60,000 nt of DNA, taken from positions 24,878,564 through 24,938,563 of the forward strand of contig NC_092571.1 of NCBI RefSeq assembly GCF_037975245.1. Reading direction: 5' to 3'. Numbering within the stretch: position 1 is the first letter of the stretch; each line of letters starts with the position of its first letter. This document shows positions 39,801 through 46,700 of the stretch, one piece after another. Made by a program: the position numbers and the translations under genes. Below the pieces are notes generated by a model that had not been told where the DNA came from, made no database searches, and saw nothing but the letters and a program-made list of their open reading frames with translations. Origin of the DNA: Apostichopus japonicus. Taxonomy: Eukaryota; Echinodermata; Holothuroidea; Aspidochirotida; Stichopodidae.

Positions 39801-39965
39801 CTCGTCCATTATTACTCATTGCACAAGGAACAGCTCCCTTGTAAACTGGTCTTCTCCGGGACCAACCCGCTTTACAAGCAAGGGAGCAAACAGGGGGAAG
39901 AATCGGACGGAGAAGAAGATCCCGATTATAAAAAACTCACCGATTTTAGTTCCATGCTCTTGTGA
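3745..39965 (+). CDS. SH2D5: SH2D5-like PTB-SH2 adaptor (11 exons, 5' incomplete)
   Basis: The spliced product is 840 residues over exons 3745-3825, 7439-7516, 16439-16585, 20552-20800, 27553-27638, 29336-29441, 30246-31468, 34451-34525, 35332-35436, 37589-37763 and 39768-39965 (stop TGA). All splice phases agree. Residues 1 to about 120 form a PTB domain. Landmarks such as YVGSF, 'VVLMAHALKRI' and 'FAFLARNP' match vertebrate SH2D5 as I recall it. Residues 121-165 are a charged helix, 186-708 a disordered acidic linker, and about 709-805 an SH2 domain with FIVRES. NPLY follows the SH2 domain, as NPTY does in human SH2D5. Tensins have the opposite order, SH2 then PTB, and Shc has a different PTB. 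The likely role is a cytoplasmic scaffold that binds NPxY/F-type partners and perhaps phosphotyrosine. The linker is much longer than in the roughly 420-residue human protein. The first exon is missing to the left. Confidence 0.88.
6040..6330. repeat. Interspersed repeat with TATAGAGCGC motif
   Basis: A short TAA run leads into 'ACATTTATAGAGCGCTTAAT' and 'CAAAGGGCTTTACAA', a repeat-end style common in marine invertebrate genomes. The sequence that follows (about 6160-6300) is less AT-rich than its surroundings and stays open for 152 codons. I read this as an old mobile-element fragment, not a gene. Confidence 0.5.
7062..7385 (+). mobile_element. tRNA-derived SINE
   Basis: An A-box-like segment ('GTGGTCAAGTGGTTAAGGC', from about 7068) is followed by an intact B box (GGTTCGAGCCC, 7119-7129), the internal pol III promoter of a tRNA head. 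A body with 'TGTCCTTGGGCAAGGCACTT' and 'CCAGGTGTATAAATGGGGAC' follows. The body resembles the conserved central domains shared by deuterostome and other metazoan SINEs. The element ends in an AT-rich ATTATTATAA tail. Confidence 0.8.
7439..7516 (+). CDS. SH2D5: SH2D5-like exon: PTB central strands
   Basis: Twenty-six codons, phase 0 at both ends, between acceptor CTTTCCAG and donor GTGAGT. The translation begins TPKRSREVSLFISMSGIKV and ends CSPEDDG. The pattern I-x-G-I-K-V followed by an acidic turn is a standard PTB strand pair and aligns with 'LQGLKIYSGEGE' of vertebrate SH2D5 as I recall it. Confidence 0.88.
7570..7600. repeat. Dispersed repeat, CTTCGCTCC family, short copy
   Basis: Only the core 'CTTCGCTCCTCGCTTACC' and TGTCTCC are preserved. 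The sequence after it does not match the longer copies. Confidence 0.6.
10971..11062. repeat. Short tandem repeat, about 19-bp unit
   Basis: About four to five copies of 'CATTCGAGACATCGGCTCT' with small changes (CATTTGAGAC, ACGTCGG). The following 130 bp stay rich in GAGACC and GACCGG words. Confidence 0.75.
12384..12520 (-). repeat. Dispersed repeat with hammerhead-like core, minus strand
   Basis: Read on the minus strand it contains CTGCTAGGATC flanked by TTGAAGAAGATC and GAAAAGTCAGGCC. This is the same sequence order as the plus-strand copy at 49145-49275, and 'CAGGCTCT' and 'GCAGTTTGC' follow in both. A fragment of the same family lies at 21766-21842. Confidence 0.7.
16042..16198. repeat. 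Dispersed repeat, CTTCGCTCC family, copy 3
   Basis: A long copy: the core, then CCCCACAACCTTAGCACT, CATTCTACC, GAACTGGTAACC, GCGCCCTCTATGAC, CCCTTCCTTCTCATTCTAC and CCAAAGTGCC, all in the order found at 21389-21545. Confidence 0.8.
16439..16585 (+). CDS. SH2D5: SH2D5-like exon: PTB core
   Basis: Forty-nine codons, phase 0 at both ends, between acceptor TTTGACAG and donor GTAAAC. It encodes 'VVLMAHALKRISYATCDPDF', then KQFAFLARNPKGPVGIQYC and HVFITSEKYE. The segments H-A-L-K-R-I-S, F-A-F-L-A-R-N-P and C-H-V-F are the diagnostic central PTB strands. They match vertebrate SH2D5 more closely than Shc, tensin or Numb PTB domains as I recall them. Confidence 0.92.
16586..20551 (+). other. SH2D5-like intron (4.0 kb)
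   Basis: It holds a 48-bp minisatellite (16988-17215), a weak copy of the CTTCGCTCC repeat (17709-17750, with ACTTCACACCTC), a short GAT run (18400-18420) and a G homopolymer (about 18572-18589). G-rich strand-biased stretches occur near 19620-19690 and 19750-19790. I see no gene. Confidence 0.7.
16988..17215. repeat. Minisatellite, 48-bp unit, about five copies
   Basis: Unit starts fall at 16988, 17036, about 17090, 17136 and 17184. Each begins CTACACATCTCTCCTACAGT and continues GTACATATTGGTG and TTCTATTCACCAAAC. The third copy carries a small insertion. Because 48 is divisible by three, overlapping repetitive peptides appear open here, but they are an artefact of the array. Confidence 0.9.
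20552..20800 (+). CDS. SH2D5: SH2D5-like exon: PTB C-terminal helix and charged helix
   Basis: Eighty-three codons, phase 0 at both ends, between acceptor CTCCACAG and donor GTAAGA. It begins VEEINAIVSKAFKVAYASI, the long C-terminal PTB helix (compare VQILHLLLCRSFQLAY in human SH2D5 as recalled). It continues as a Lys/Glu/Gln-rich helix, with LVNELNKEQEEYQTQVQKYI as a likely short coiled coil, and then a Pro/Ser segment. The translation past 20800 is intron. Confidence 0.9.
21389..21545. repeat. Dispersed repeat, CTTCGCTCC family, copy 4
   Basis: It parallels 16042-16198 along its whole length: TTTCGCTCCTCGCTTACC, CCCCACAACCTTAGCACTC, TCATTCTACC, GGAACTGGTAACC, CACCCTCTATGAC, CCTTCTCATTCTACC and CCAAAGTGTC. 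Confidence 0.8.
21766..21842 (-). repeat. Fragment of hammerhead-like repeat family
   Basis: AAAATAAAACTGTTAGCAAA, CTGCATATCCAC, AGAGCCTGTGTAAGAAAC and TTAGGCTCGTGA match the minus-strand order of 12384-12470. The hammerhead-like core itself is not preserved in this copy. Confidence 0.55.
26748..27020. repeat. Tandem duplication, 140-bp unit
   Basis: Two direct copies start at about 26748 and 26888. Both contain CAATTTTAATATT, CACATTTTTCAGTGTTTCTT, GATCAAGTTTGCA, CTGATGTA and CAGAGAAAT in the same order, with small differences. Confidence 0.8.
27553..27638 (+). CDS. SH2D5: SH2D5-like exon: start of linker
   Basis: Starts in phase 0 after acceptor TTTTTGTAG and ends with two bases (AG) of a split Ser codon before donor GTAATT. 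It reads AKQIAGRVSHKQPYIHQTEE and then GENNHFTY. There is no domain, but it is the beginning of the low-complexity linker. Its coding status rests on exact phase agreement with both neighbours. Confidence 0.75.
27639..29335 (+). other. SH2D5-like intron (1.7 kb)
   Basis: It holds a 21-bp tandem repeat at 28237-28330 and purine-rich G tracts at 28420-28455 and 28820-28860. I see nothing else. Confidence 0.7.
28237..28330. repeat. Tandem repeat, 20-21-bp unit
   Basis: Four to five copies of GATTCATGTTTTATCTGACTG with small changes (GATCCATGTTCACCTGACTG). Confidence 0.85.
29336..29441 (+). CDS. SH2D5: SH2D5-like exon: acidic Ser-rich linker
   Basis: The first base completes the split Ser codon. 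The exon follows a strong T-rich acceptor (TTTTTTTAG) and ends in phase 0 at donor GTATGT. It encodes SNEVFSDEEGTSQESGSKPS and then APPLSIGESQGQQEV, a disordered acidic segment with several potential Ser/Thr kinase sites (SDEE). Confidence 0.8.
29442..30245 (+). other. SH2D5-like intron ending in a hexamer array
   Basis: The first 450 bp are unremarkable. The last 300 bp are T/A-rich and mostly a TTTTAA array, ending 15 bases before the splice acceptor. Confidence 0.75.
29941..30230. repeat. TTTTAA hexanucleotide microsatellite
   Basis: About 32 perfect tandem TTTTAA units run from 29941 to about 30135. Interrupted copies continue to 30230. Two of the three forward frames stay open and spell Asn-Phe or Leu-Ile dipeptides; these are not genes. 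It supplies the T-rich tract for the next acceptor. Confidence 0.97.
30246..31468 (+). CDS. SH2D5: SH2D5-like large linker exon
   Basis: About 407 codons, phase 0 at the start, ending in a split Arg codon before donor GTTTGT. The acceptor is TAAAG at 30245, or the in-frame CACAG at 30263, which would remove six residues. The protein is disordered and rich in Glu, Asp, Ser and Pro. It has an acidic block (TQGEEDDEDF, SEDEDNEEEEQ), a short helix CAEQFINAIGDI, Tyr motifs such as APYYEA, and a C-terminal PPLPPR that fits a class II SH3 ligand (PxxPxR). Base composition is clearly more GC-rich than the introns. Such a linker suits a scaffold and is much longer than in human SH2D5. If the donor is not used, the frame runs on to 31589. 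Confidence 0.9.
31469..34450 (+). other. SH2D5-like intron (3.0 kb)
   Basis: The first 120 bp stay in frame with the preceding exon until a stop at 31587-31589. From 32700 to 33905 the intron is a degenerate tandem array. The rest is AT-rich and featureless. Confidence 0.7.
32700..33905. repeat. Degenerate tandem array, about 52-bp and 104-bp units
   Basis: Variants of CAAGTTACCAGTGCCCTGGT, AACCCAGAGGACT and TTGACTGCTAATGC recur through 1.2 kb. The last three units are best preserved and have a 103-104-bp period, starting near 33494, 33598 and 33701, with CCTGGTATAAACTGTATGA, TCTAATGCAAAGAACCACAT and CAATTACTTTGACTGCTAAA in each. Confidence 0.85.
34451..34525 (+). CDS. SH2D5: SH2D5-like exon: short Asp/Thr-rich linker
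   Basis: The first base completes the Arg of PPLPPR; the last two bases start a Lys codon before donor GTAAGG. It encodes LTDIPTDSEKQTVTGHDTDA and then DDSA. There is no domain. The acceptor CCCAACAG is followed by further in-frame or near AG dinucleotides (GACAG), so the exact 5' edge is less certain than the donor. Confidence 0.75.
34526..35331 (+). other. SH2D5-like intron made largely of a duplication
   Basis: Nearly the whole intron is the 356-bp tandem duplication at 34605-35300. Confidence 0.8.
34605..35300. repeat. Tandem duplication, 356-bp unit, inside one intron
   Basis: Copy 1 starts at 34605 and copy 2 at 34961, both with GAATGAGG. They share CATTGAGCACATATGAA, ATAAGGCTGACTTTGAA, GAGTATGTTGTTCC, a C-run, GGCATGGTAGTGTCATAATG, TTTGTCCAAAGTTACCAATT and ATGCCAGTTGGTCAAGCTAA in identical order. 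Copy 2 ends about 30 bases before the next exon. Confidence 0.92.
35332..35436 (+). CDS. SH2D5: SH2D5-like exon: linker end and SH2 start
   Basis: The first base completes a Lys codon and the last two start another before donor GTAAGT. The exon is basic and Ser-rich, ending in APWFKAGIP. W-[FY]-x-x-x-I is the first strand of an SH2 domain and resembles the YWYKPDIS opening of tensin SH2 domains. Confidence 0.88.
35437..37588 (+). other. SH2D5-like intron (2.2 kb)
   Basis: It contains a TTAA-flanked MITE (35589-35947) and a TTTA microsatellite (about 36154-36182). I see nothing else. Confidence 0.7.
35589..35947. mobile_element. TTAA-flanked MITE, copy 1
   Basis: TTAA lies on both sides (35585-35588 and 35948-35951). 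The ends are AGGCAGTGATGACTCGCC and the reverse complement AGGAAATGATGATGACGTGC. The 359-bp interior matches the element at 43424-43780 almost throughout, for example TTAACTTTCCGTTGCTTGCA, GATCGATGGTGGTGTCTAAC and TAGGTCAGATTACCGGCAT. TTAA targets point to piggyBac or Kolobok-like mobilisation. Confidence 0.85.
37589..37763 (+). CDS. SH2D5: SH2D5-like exon: SH2 core with FLVR arginine
   Basis: The first base completes a Lys codon; the exon ends in phase 0 at donor GTACGA. DIAFEILRQQEKGAFIVRES is helix A and strand B. The Arg of FIVRES (codon 37641-37643, residue 735 of the partial product) is the phosphotyrosine-binding FLVR arginine. It is followed by KSHTGCYAISIKV and IANYLVVRTKNGGYTIK. The usual strand-D His before Tyr appears as Asn (ANY). 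Confidence 0.93.
37764..39767 (+). other. SH2D5-like intron (2.0 kb)
   Basis: AT-rich. The word TGCCCTCTAT recurs three times (about 37920, 38451 and 38922), possibly from decayed repeat ends. I see no gene. Confidence 0.65.
39768..39965 (+). CDS. SH2D5: SH2D5-like last exon: SH2 end and NPxY tail
   Basis: Phase 0 after acceptor CGTTCCAG; 65 codons and stop TGA at 39963-39965. GFGRDFPDLPRLVHYYSLHK and EQLPCKLVF are the last SH2 helix and strand; LPCKLV is also typical of tensin SH2 domains. NPLY (39864-39875) follows at the place where human SH2D5 has NPTY as I recall it. The tail is acidic, with a further DPDYKKL tyrosine site. Confidence 0.93.
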   Translation, partial: GFGRDFPDLPRLVHYYSLHKEQLPCKLVFSGTNPLYKQGSKQGEESDGEEDPDYKKLTDFSSMLL

Positions 39966-40276
39966 GATGACCTTGTATAAAAGTCTAGCGGCTATCTACG
40001 ACTTAAAAAAGAAGTATTTGGAACGAACGATTTAATAATCTGCAGGGTAAAGATTACGACATCTTGCCCGACATTGACAGCAGCCCAACCCAGCCCACAT
40101 GTACCGAGCTCCTTCGACGAAGCATGCTGGAGGTTTATTCAGCCCTGACGCTAGGATCGGTGCACAATCTTTGACATTACGAAAGAAGAGCCTACTGTAT
40201 ATATTTGATAAAATAGAAATTTCACAAAAAATAGATGCCAAATCCGAAAAAAAGAAAAAAAAAATTGATACTTTGT

Positions 40277-40282
40277 AATAAA
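40277..40282 (+). terminator. Poly(A) signal candidate, proximal
   Basis: AATAAA lies 312 bases after the SH2D5-like stop codon, the nearest canonical hexamer. Confidence 0.5.
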
Positions 40283-40716
40283 AAGCTGTACTTGTGAGTT
40301 TGATTTACATGCATATCTTCTTCATAGATATAGAAGACAACTTTTGGGGAGATAGAGGATAAGAGGGAAGGGGGAGGGGGAGGGTAGATTGTGTAAGAGG
40401 TGCGTTAGTAGTATATAGATTTACTCCAGAAGTACTGGTAAACCACAGTGGAACATTCCTGAGCAGCTGGCTACCTATGGGTAGATTCACATGCCTTTAA
40501 GGTTAGGGTGAATTTTTATAAAAATTCAACAGTGAGTTCTCAACCCACTCATTTGTACCAAATACTTCTTTTCTGTTTGAAAGTGGATTAAAACTCTTGT
40601 AATTTCTTCCTACATTTGACACCTGAATGTTCTCCGTGCCTTTCAATATTAACAAGCAGGTGTGTCTAGGTTTGGTACCATATGATAGCCTTAAAAACGC
40701 CTTATACACAGAACGA

Positions 40717-40722
40717 AATAAA
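40717..40722 (+). terminator. Poly(A) signal candidate
   Basis: AATAAA followed within 12 bases by a TGTTTTTG stretch, as expected for a downstream element. Confidence 0.45.
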
Positions 40723-40796
40723 CAAATGTTTTTGATGCCCTATTGTCACTGAGAAGTTTCTAAACTTATTAAATATGAATAATGATTGTAATCTGT

Positions 40797-40802
40797 AATA
40801 AA
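40797..40802 (+). terminator. Poly(A) signal candidate
   Basis: AATAAA followed about 25-35 bases later by TTTGTTGTCAGTTTT, a plausible GT-rich downstream element. Confidence 0.5.
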
Positions 40803-41364
40803 AGTATCAAAATTTAAATTGAAATAATATTTGTTGTCAGTTTTCCAAAAAGGACTTTCACAGTGGTTAAAAAAAACTTTGAACCCTTTTCATTTACTCA
40901 CAGAGATGTTTGAATTTAATTATTAAACTCCTTCTTGACCACCAGCCCCACCCCCCCCCCGTCAAGCCACCTCCCCCTGTGGGCCTTTAAAGTGTCTATA
41001 ATTCCAATCAATGAGAGTTTCGTTTAAGTTTAAGTTTCCTTCGATGTCAATGGTTTCGGGTGGCAGAACTTTAAATCATCATTTTTCACATTTTGGTGAT
41101 TATTTTTCTGGTTATAAGCAATTACAACTACATCTCATTGTCTTTAGAGTTGGTCTAGTTTCGTTTATTTAAATGAGTTTGGCAACTCGTTAGAAAGAAA
41201 TAATAAAACTACGGCAGCTGCAAAATTCTGCCTGCAGCAAAGGCTGAGTCGATATCAAAGAATAGAGATTTGAACTCAACAGACCAGCAGTACTAGCTAT
41301 TGTGTGAAACGGCAGAGTGTAAAAGATTATGTCCCTGGTGGCCTTGGCTGCGTGGTGCTGCTTG

Positions 41365-41735
41365 TAGTGGCGGAGTGTCCATACAGTCAGGGGGCGGATG
41401 CCCCCCATGACGGACTCAAATGGAATGCTGGCGCCCTTTTCAGCTATTTACCACTTTTTCCTATTCGCGATTATTGACTTCTATATTGCTCTCTCATCTA
41501 CCTATTGACATTTGTCACATTTTGTTGGTGTAATTTTCTGACACCTATTTATTCTTCGTTGATCTACAATTTAGCAAGGCCTGGAAAGGTTCATTTTCGT
41601 CGATCTAGGGAGTATCTTTACTCAAAAAATTCTGTCACTCCACGCCAACCTGTGGTGGCGCTTCGCTTAGATAGTGTCGAAAGCGCCCCTACAGACCATT
41701 TTCGACCCCCTTGACCAATATCCAACCTGCCACTG
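41365..41735. mobile_element. hAT-like MITE, 371 bp, with 8-bp target duplication
   Basis: The 8-bp direct repeat GCTGCTTG flanks it on both sides (41357-41364 and 41736-41743). The ends are TAGTGGCGG and, reversed, CAGTGGCAGG, in the CAGTGGCG style of hAT termini. Near the right end, CCAACCTGTGGTGGCGCTTC and GCTTAGATAGTG match, in reverse, the left part of the element at 58829-59852. Confidence 0.85.
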
Positions 41736-42056
41736 GCTGCTTGTAGTGCCAAATTATTGGCTTGTGTTTCTGATTAATCCCTATGTGATTGGCTTGCAAA
41801 TAGCTCCTATTTTCGTTGTTCTTTGAGCAAAGAAAGTTGTGAGAGGTTGGGGGGTGGGGGTGGGCAGGGGTTGTTTAAACAATTGCAATCCTAATTTTAA
41901 AGAATACTTGGTAAATTGTGGTCATGTCAAAGTGCTACTGCAATATCATCAAATACAAATTTATGTTTTACGTGGAGTTTGTGATGACGGGAGAGTTTTA
42001 TTTTAAAGTTACCAATACATTTACATAGATTAAAAAATTGTGCTTTATCTGTTGTA

Positions 42057-42062
42057 AATAAA
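42057..42062 (+). terminator. Poly(A) signal candidate, distal
   Basis: AATAAA 2.1 kb after the SH2D5-like stop; it would define a long 3' UTR that includes the hAT-like MITE. Confidence 0.25.
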
Positions 42063-43423
42063 ATTTTAAGAAGAAGATTGTCTAGTGAAGGTGCTTGGTG
42101 CTTGTTGAAAGAATTTAAAAGGAGTAGCAGGTGTATAAGAAATATTTACAATCGAAATGTATATTTTACGAATGGAAGTCTAGTCAACTTGTCTGCCGAC
42201 ACTCTTTGCGAAAAAATTAAATCTGTAAATAAAAATAGACAATGATAAATAATTTAAGGTATTTTGTAGTTTTGTGGGTGAAAGGCTTTGAGTTCCTTTT
42301 GATTTTCTGCAATTTGATATTTTGTAAAATAGGAATTTTCCTTATTTTTGTCCTTCTGTCTATAACTTTATATTTCTGTTGCAATTTTTGTGAAAAAGAA
42401 AAAAAGTTGGCAGAGTGTAGAATAAATTTCTGGAAGGTAAAAAGTGTTATTGTGAGTGAAGAATATAGTAACCGGTATTTGAAGGAAAGAAGAGTAATGG
42501 TTAAAGTCTTAGAAATTATGGACGGTGTTGTTGGTAGTTGAGTAATAAAGAAAGAAGCTTTCCATAAGGCATATGACCTTTATGAATATTCATATTGCAA
42601 TGCAGTAAGTAGTTTTCATATTAATTTCTATATATTTGTGTGATTGGATAAAGTGAGGATCATAAAAAGCCGATGGGAAGAGAGGAAGAAAGGAATTACG
42701 GTTGTGGAAGAATTTTTGGTTAAAAACCTTTGGTCTGTAAATTAAAATCTGTTTCCTGAAGTGAACACTCAAAGGTACCTCTTCAGTGCAGAATATGTAT
42801 GTTATCATCACTCTCTGTGTTTTTCTTTGATACAACCTAATTTGGGGCAAATATTATTTTGTAGAATTAAGTAGAAAATAAGAAGAAGACAGAATACTTT
42901 TTGAATACTTCTATCACTAGGATACAAAGTCAATTTTGATAGATGAGGTTGCCAAAGTTTTGATTATTAAAATCGATTACGTTTAATGAGATGATTCAAT
43001 TTCACCTAGCAACCAAATGTTTGTGCCGTATGTAACCATGCAAGGTCGGTCTCGTGAATTACCTGGTGTTAATGGAATTAATCAAGGCATAAGAAACTGC
43101 AAGGGGATGTTTAGTAAGTAACATGTGCCTGTAAAGTACACATCTTTTTATCGGTATCAGTTAAATAATTATAATGAGCATATTGAATAAAATATGACAA
43201 GTCGTGTATTTAGTACTGTGTCTTATCAAGCACACTTCTACTGATATTTCTTTGACAGAAATATGAAATATTCGGGCATCAGAAAACTCATATATGATAC
43301 CAAAGCGTATGCAACAACAGCTGCTTCTCTGTCAAGAATCTTTGATTCTATTCTTGACTATAAATTTAAATCCTTTACAGAGATTTACTTTTGGGGAATC
43401 ATTCAACCAATATCACATCTTAA

Positions 43424-43780
43424 AGGCACTGAAGACTCACCCCAAACCTTGTGCCGCCCTGTGAAAAAGTTAACTTTCCGTTGCTTGCAAGTGACGTTTG
43501 TTTGTGTCTCTACAAAATGCAGACAGTAATGAAACATGATACCTTGTTATCTTTAGCTGGACCTGAGATGTCCATCGCTGTATCGTTTATATACTGTGTT
43601 GTGGGTATTGACCGCAGCTGTATACTGACTGTACACTAGTGTCTAATTACCGACGGTAGCAAGCTGTGTGCGTATTTTCTGGGATCGATGGTGGTGTCTA
43701 ACACTTCTGCTACACCTCATTCTAAACTAGGTCAGATTACCGGCATTAGACATTTCTTTTTGTGCGAGTCTTCACACCCT
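43424..43780. mobile_element. TTAA-flanked MITE, copy 2
   Basis: TTAA lies at 43420-43423 and 43781-43784. The ends are AGGCACTGAAGACTCACCC and, reversed, AGGGTGTGAAGACTCGCAC, a 19-bp imperfect inverted repeat that is better preserved than in the copy at 35589-35947. No coding capacity. Confidence 0.88.
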
Positions 43781-46700
43781 TTAAAATGCTTTGCGAAGCA
43801 GTCAAAGTGCTATGCAAGATGCAAGAGATATGGCAGTGTTGTTTATCAATCCATGGGAACCGTAGTATTTTATAAGAGTTAAGAGCCTTCGAAACTGATA
43901 AACAAAACTTGAACACTACATTACTCCCTTTTACTTGGTCAAAATCTTTACTAATAAGTGCCTATGTGTGATTTTGCAAAATACATACTTTCTTTTGTGT
44001 AGATTATTGCTATGATAAAGTTTCCCTTTAAGGTTATTAAGCTTGTACACCTCCAAATAAGATAAAGATTGTATTTGTTTAAGGCATTATCTATGATGTC
44101 TCCTTATGGATAACTTGTGGAAGTTTAAAGGGTGACTCCTGAAAACAAAAGTGGGTATTAAAATGCAACCTGCATTGATACAAGTTGTTTGTATGGTATG
44201 TCACATATTAAAAGTTGTAGTGCCTGTCACTAGTCTTCCTTCTAAACACCGTCAGTCTGTTTATAATAATTCCACGAAACTTATCTACTTAAAACTTTGT
44301 AAACAAAACTTCTGTTTTTGTGACAGTATCTGGAAAGAGAGATTATTAAATATAGGGTTTTGTGAAATGTTAAGAATTGCAGTAATGTACAACAAACCTT
44401 GATATATATGCATAGGTTGTTGTTATGAAGGATTTTGTAGGTGCTTGAACTTATATTTAAAAATTTCAGCCTTGAAAATTTCATCATAATGTTTAGCCAT
44501 GTTGCAAAATAATTTTGCTTTGATTGTTTCATTACAACTATCTATAATTAATGCAAATTTACCACAAAGTACAACAGACTATTATGTTTATAGAAGGAAA
44601 GCAGTTTCAGATCTTTTGAAGAAAGATCTAATGTCAAACATTTGATGTCTTTAGTATTTTGATACAATGATGAAAGACCATATTCTGATGAAGACCATAT
44701 TCTTACACCCCCGGCCCCTCCCTCTTCCATGCAATATTTTCTCATGGGAGCAGCATGAGTTAAGGACAAACTCCTGTACATAAATCTCAGAAATGCTGTT
44801 GTAGATATGACAAATGTTTTAACAAACTTTTTCCAAAACATTTTATTGGTAGGCCTTACTTACTTAGTCTTCCAATAAGCTGCATTTAAAAAAAAAAAAT
44901 TAAGATAAGTTTAAGTCTAGATAAGATTATTTTGTATGAATAATTCCCCTCTCCATATTCTGTTCCCCTTCCTCTCCCCCTCTTGCCCTCCCCCGTCCTT
45001 TTGACTTATCAGGTTTTATGAAAGCCATGTTGCCAAATGTTTGCACTATTGTAAAGAAAATACAGTCACTTATTATGTTTACTCTTCTCTCAGATTTTGT
45101 ATCAATTTTGTGATTCTCGCTAAAATTTGGAGAACAAATATGAACATTGCTTATCTTATATGGTAAAATGGGGCTTGTCAAATTGTCATTAACACTTTTC
45201 ATAGCCCTGTAGATTGTTGGTATGCTTATATCAGTTCAATGCAATAGCCAAAATTACCCCACCAATTCCGATTCTTGTTAACTATACTCTTCATTGCAAC
45301 GTGTAGAAGTGAGAAATTTACGTACTCAGTTAATAAGATTTTAAGTGCTATGAAAGGTTTGGTAGAAGAGTGAAATGCAATGACTTAATGCTGTAATAAA
45401 CGGAAAGAGAAGAAACTATTTCTTGGCCTTCTCCACTCTTTGTTTCTGCGGTTTCTAAATGTATACAAATCTTTATATACCTTTTATATGGAATGGCACT
45501 CGAAACTTTTACCTGCAGAAAGAATCAAAACTGAAAAGTTATGGCAGTCCTTATGGTGGCATACTCCTATTAGAGTCTATATCCATCTGCTCGATTGTTC
45601 TCCTTCGGGAAAAGTGCGAAAAAGCAGCAGGAAAACATCTTTTTTGACCTGTTATCAATCATGATCTAGTTTGTTATGGCTTGCATGTTGAAGAGCATGA
45701 ATGGAAGTACAAGTGGTGAGAAAATTGGGTCAATTGAGGCAATTTTTGACTCCTTTAGGCCTCCCAGGAGCAGCGTAGGAAAATTGTTTACTACTGAGTA
45801 GAGAGGTTTGTTTACAAGTGACGAAAACTTCCGGCTCGGTTAGCAAAGAATCTGCGCGGTCATGGTACAGAAAATTGATGGTGCCATGAAAGGCCAACTT
45901 GTCAGCTATCCGGTGATGGGTAGCGTTTAACTAGTGAAAACTTCTATCTAGACTTAGACACCACATTACTTTTGTGATTTAGTGTGTAAGTCAATGGGGC
46001 TTTTAATGGGCGTATGCTACCTTATACCATGGTAAACTTTATTGCACTCACAGTCGTCCATGATTGTATGCAGTTCTCCCAGTTGACCTTGAGATGTTGC
46101 CAGAGCACCACTCGCTGGTGGACCGGTCATTCAGCCAGAATGGGCCGGTATTTTCACACGCGAATTACGACATTTCCTTCAACTGCATAGAAATGATCGA
46201 AATTTTGTTGGAATCCGTATAAATCGCACCACGTTACTAACATAAAGTACAACTTTATGCACTTCGGCATTCGTCGAAGGTATATGAACCATAACTTGAT
46301 ATGTGGATATATCTGTTGAAACTGCCCATTAACCCCCCCCCCCCCCACCCCACCCTATTTTTCTTTTGCACTTTTCTTGATGTATGTGCACAATCAGATG
46401 GTTCAATTTCATGTCATTATTTGTCGCCATGGTTACTACAGAAGACAAACGAAACTTCGGTTATGAAACTTTCTTAAACAATATTGTCAAAATTAAGACA
46501 GAAATAGAATAAAAAAACATCTTGCTGTCTTTTTTTCTTTCTGTATTCTGACAGGAAAACAATCTTCTAACAATTTTCTTCACGCTACGATGGTAAAAAA
46601 CTTTAACCACGTGGCTAAATAGGAGATTACTCCCGTCCCCCTGTTCCGCGCCCCCCCCCCCTCACCCAAACTTTCTTTGGTTTGGTGAAGTGCATGTATT

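Larger units (their letters stand above)
39966..42062 (+). other. Probable 3' UTR of the SH2D5-like gene and flank
   Basis: No further frame continues. Four AATAAA signals are present. A 371-bp hAT-like element sits at 41365-41735, so a transcript that used the last signal would carry it. The actual end of the mRNA cannot be read from sequence alone. Confidence 0.5.

Noticed and set aside
42242-42541. 99-codon hydrophobic frame
   Set aside because: Composition follows the AT-rich background (Phe, Leu, Ile, Lys) and no family resemblance is seen.
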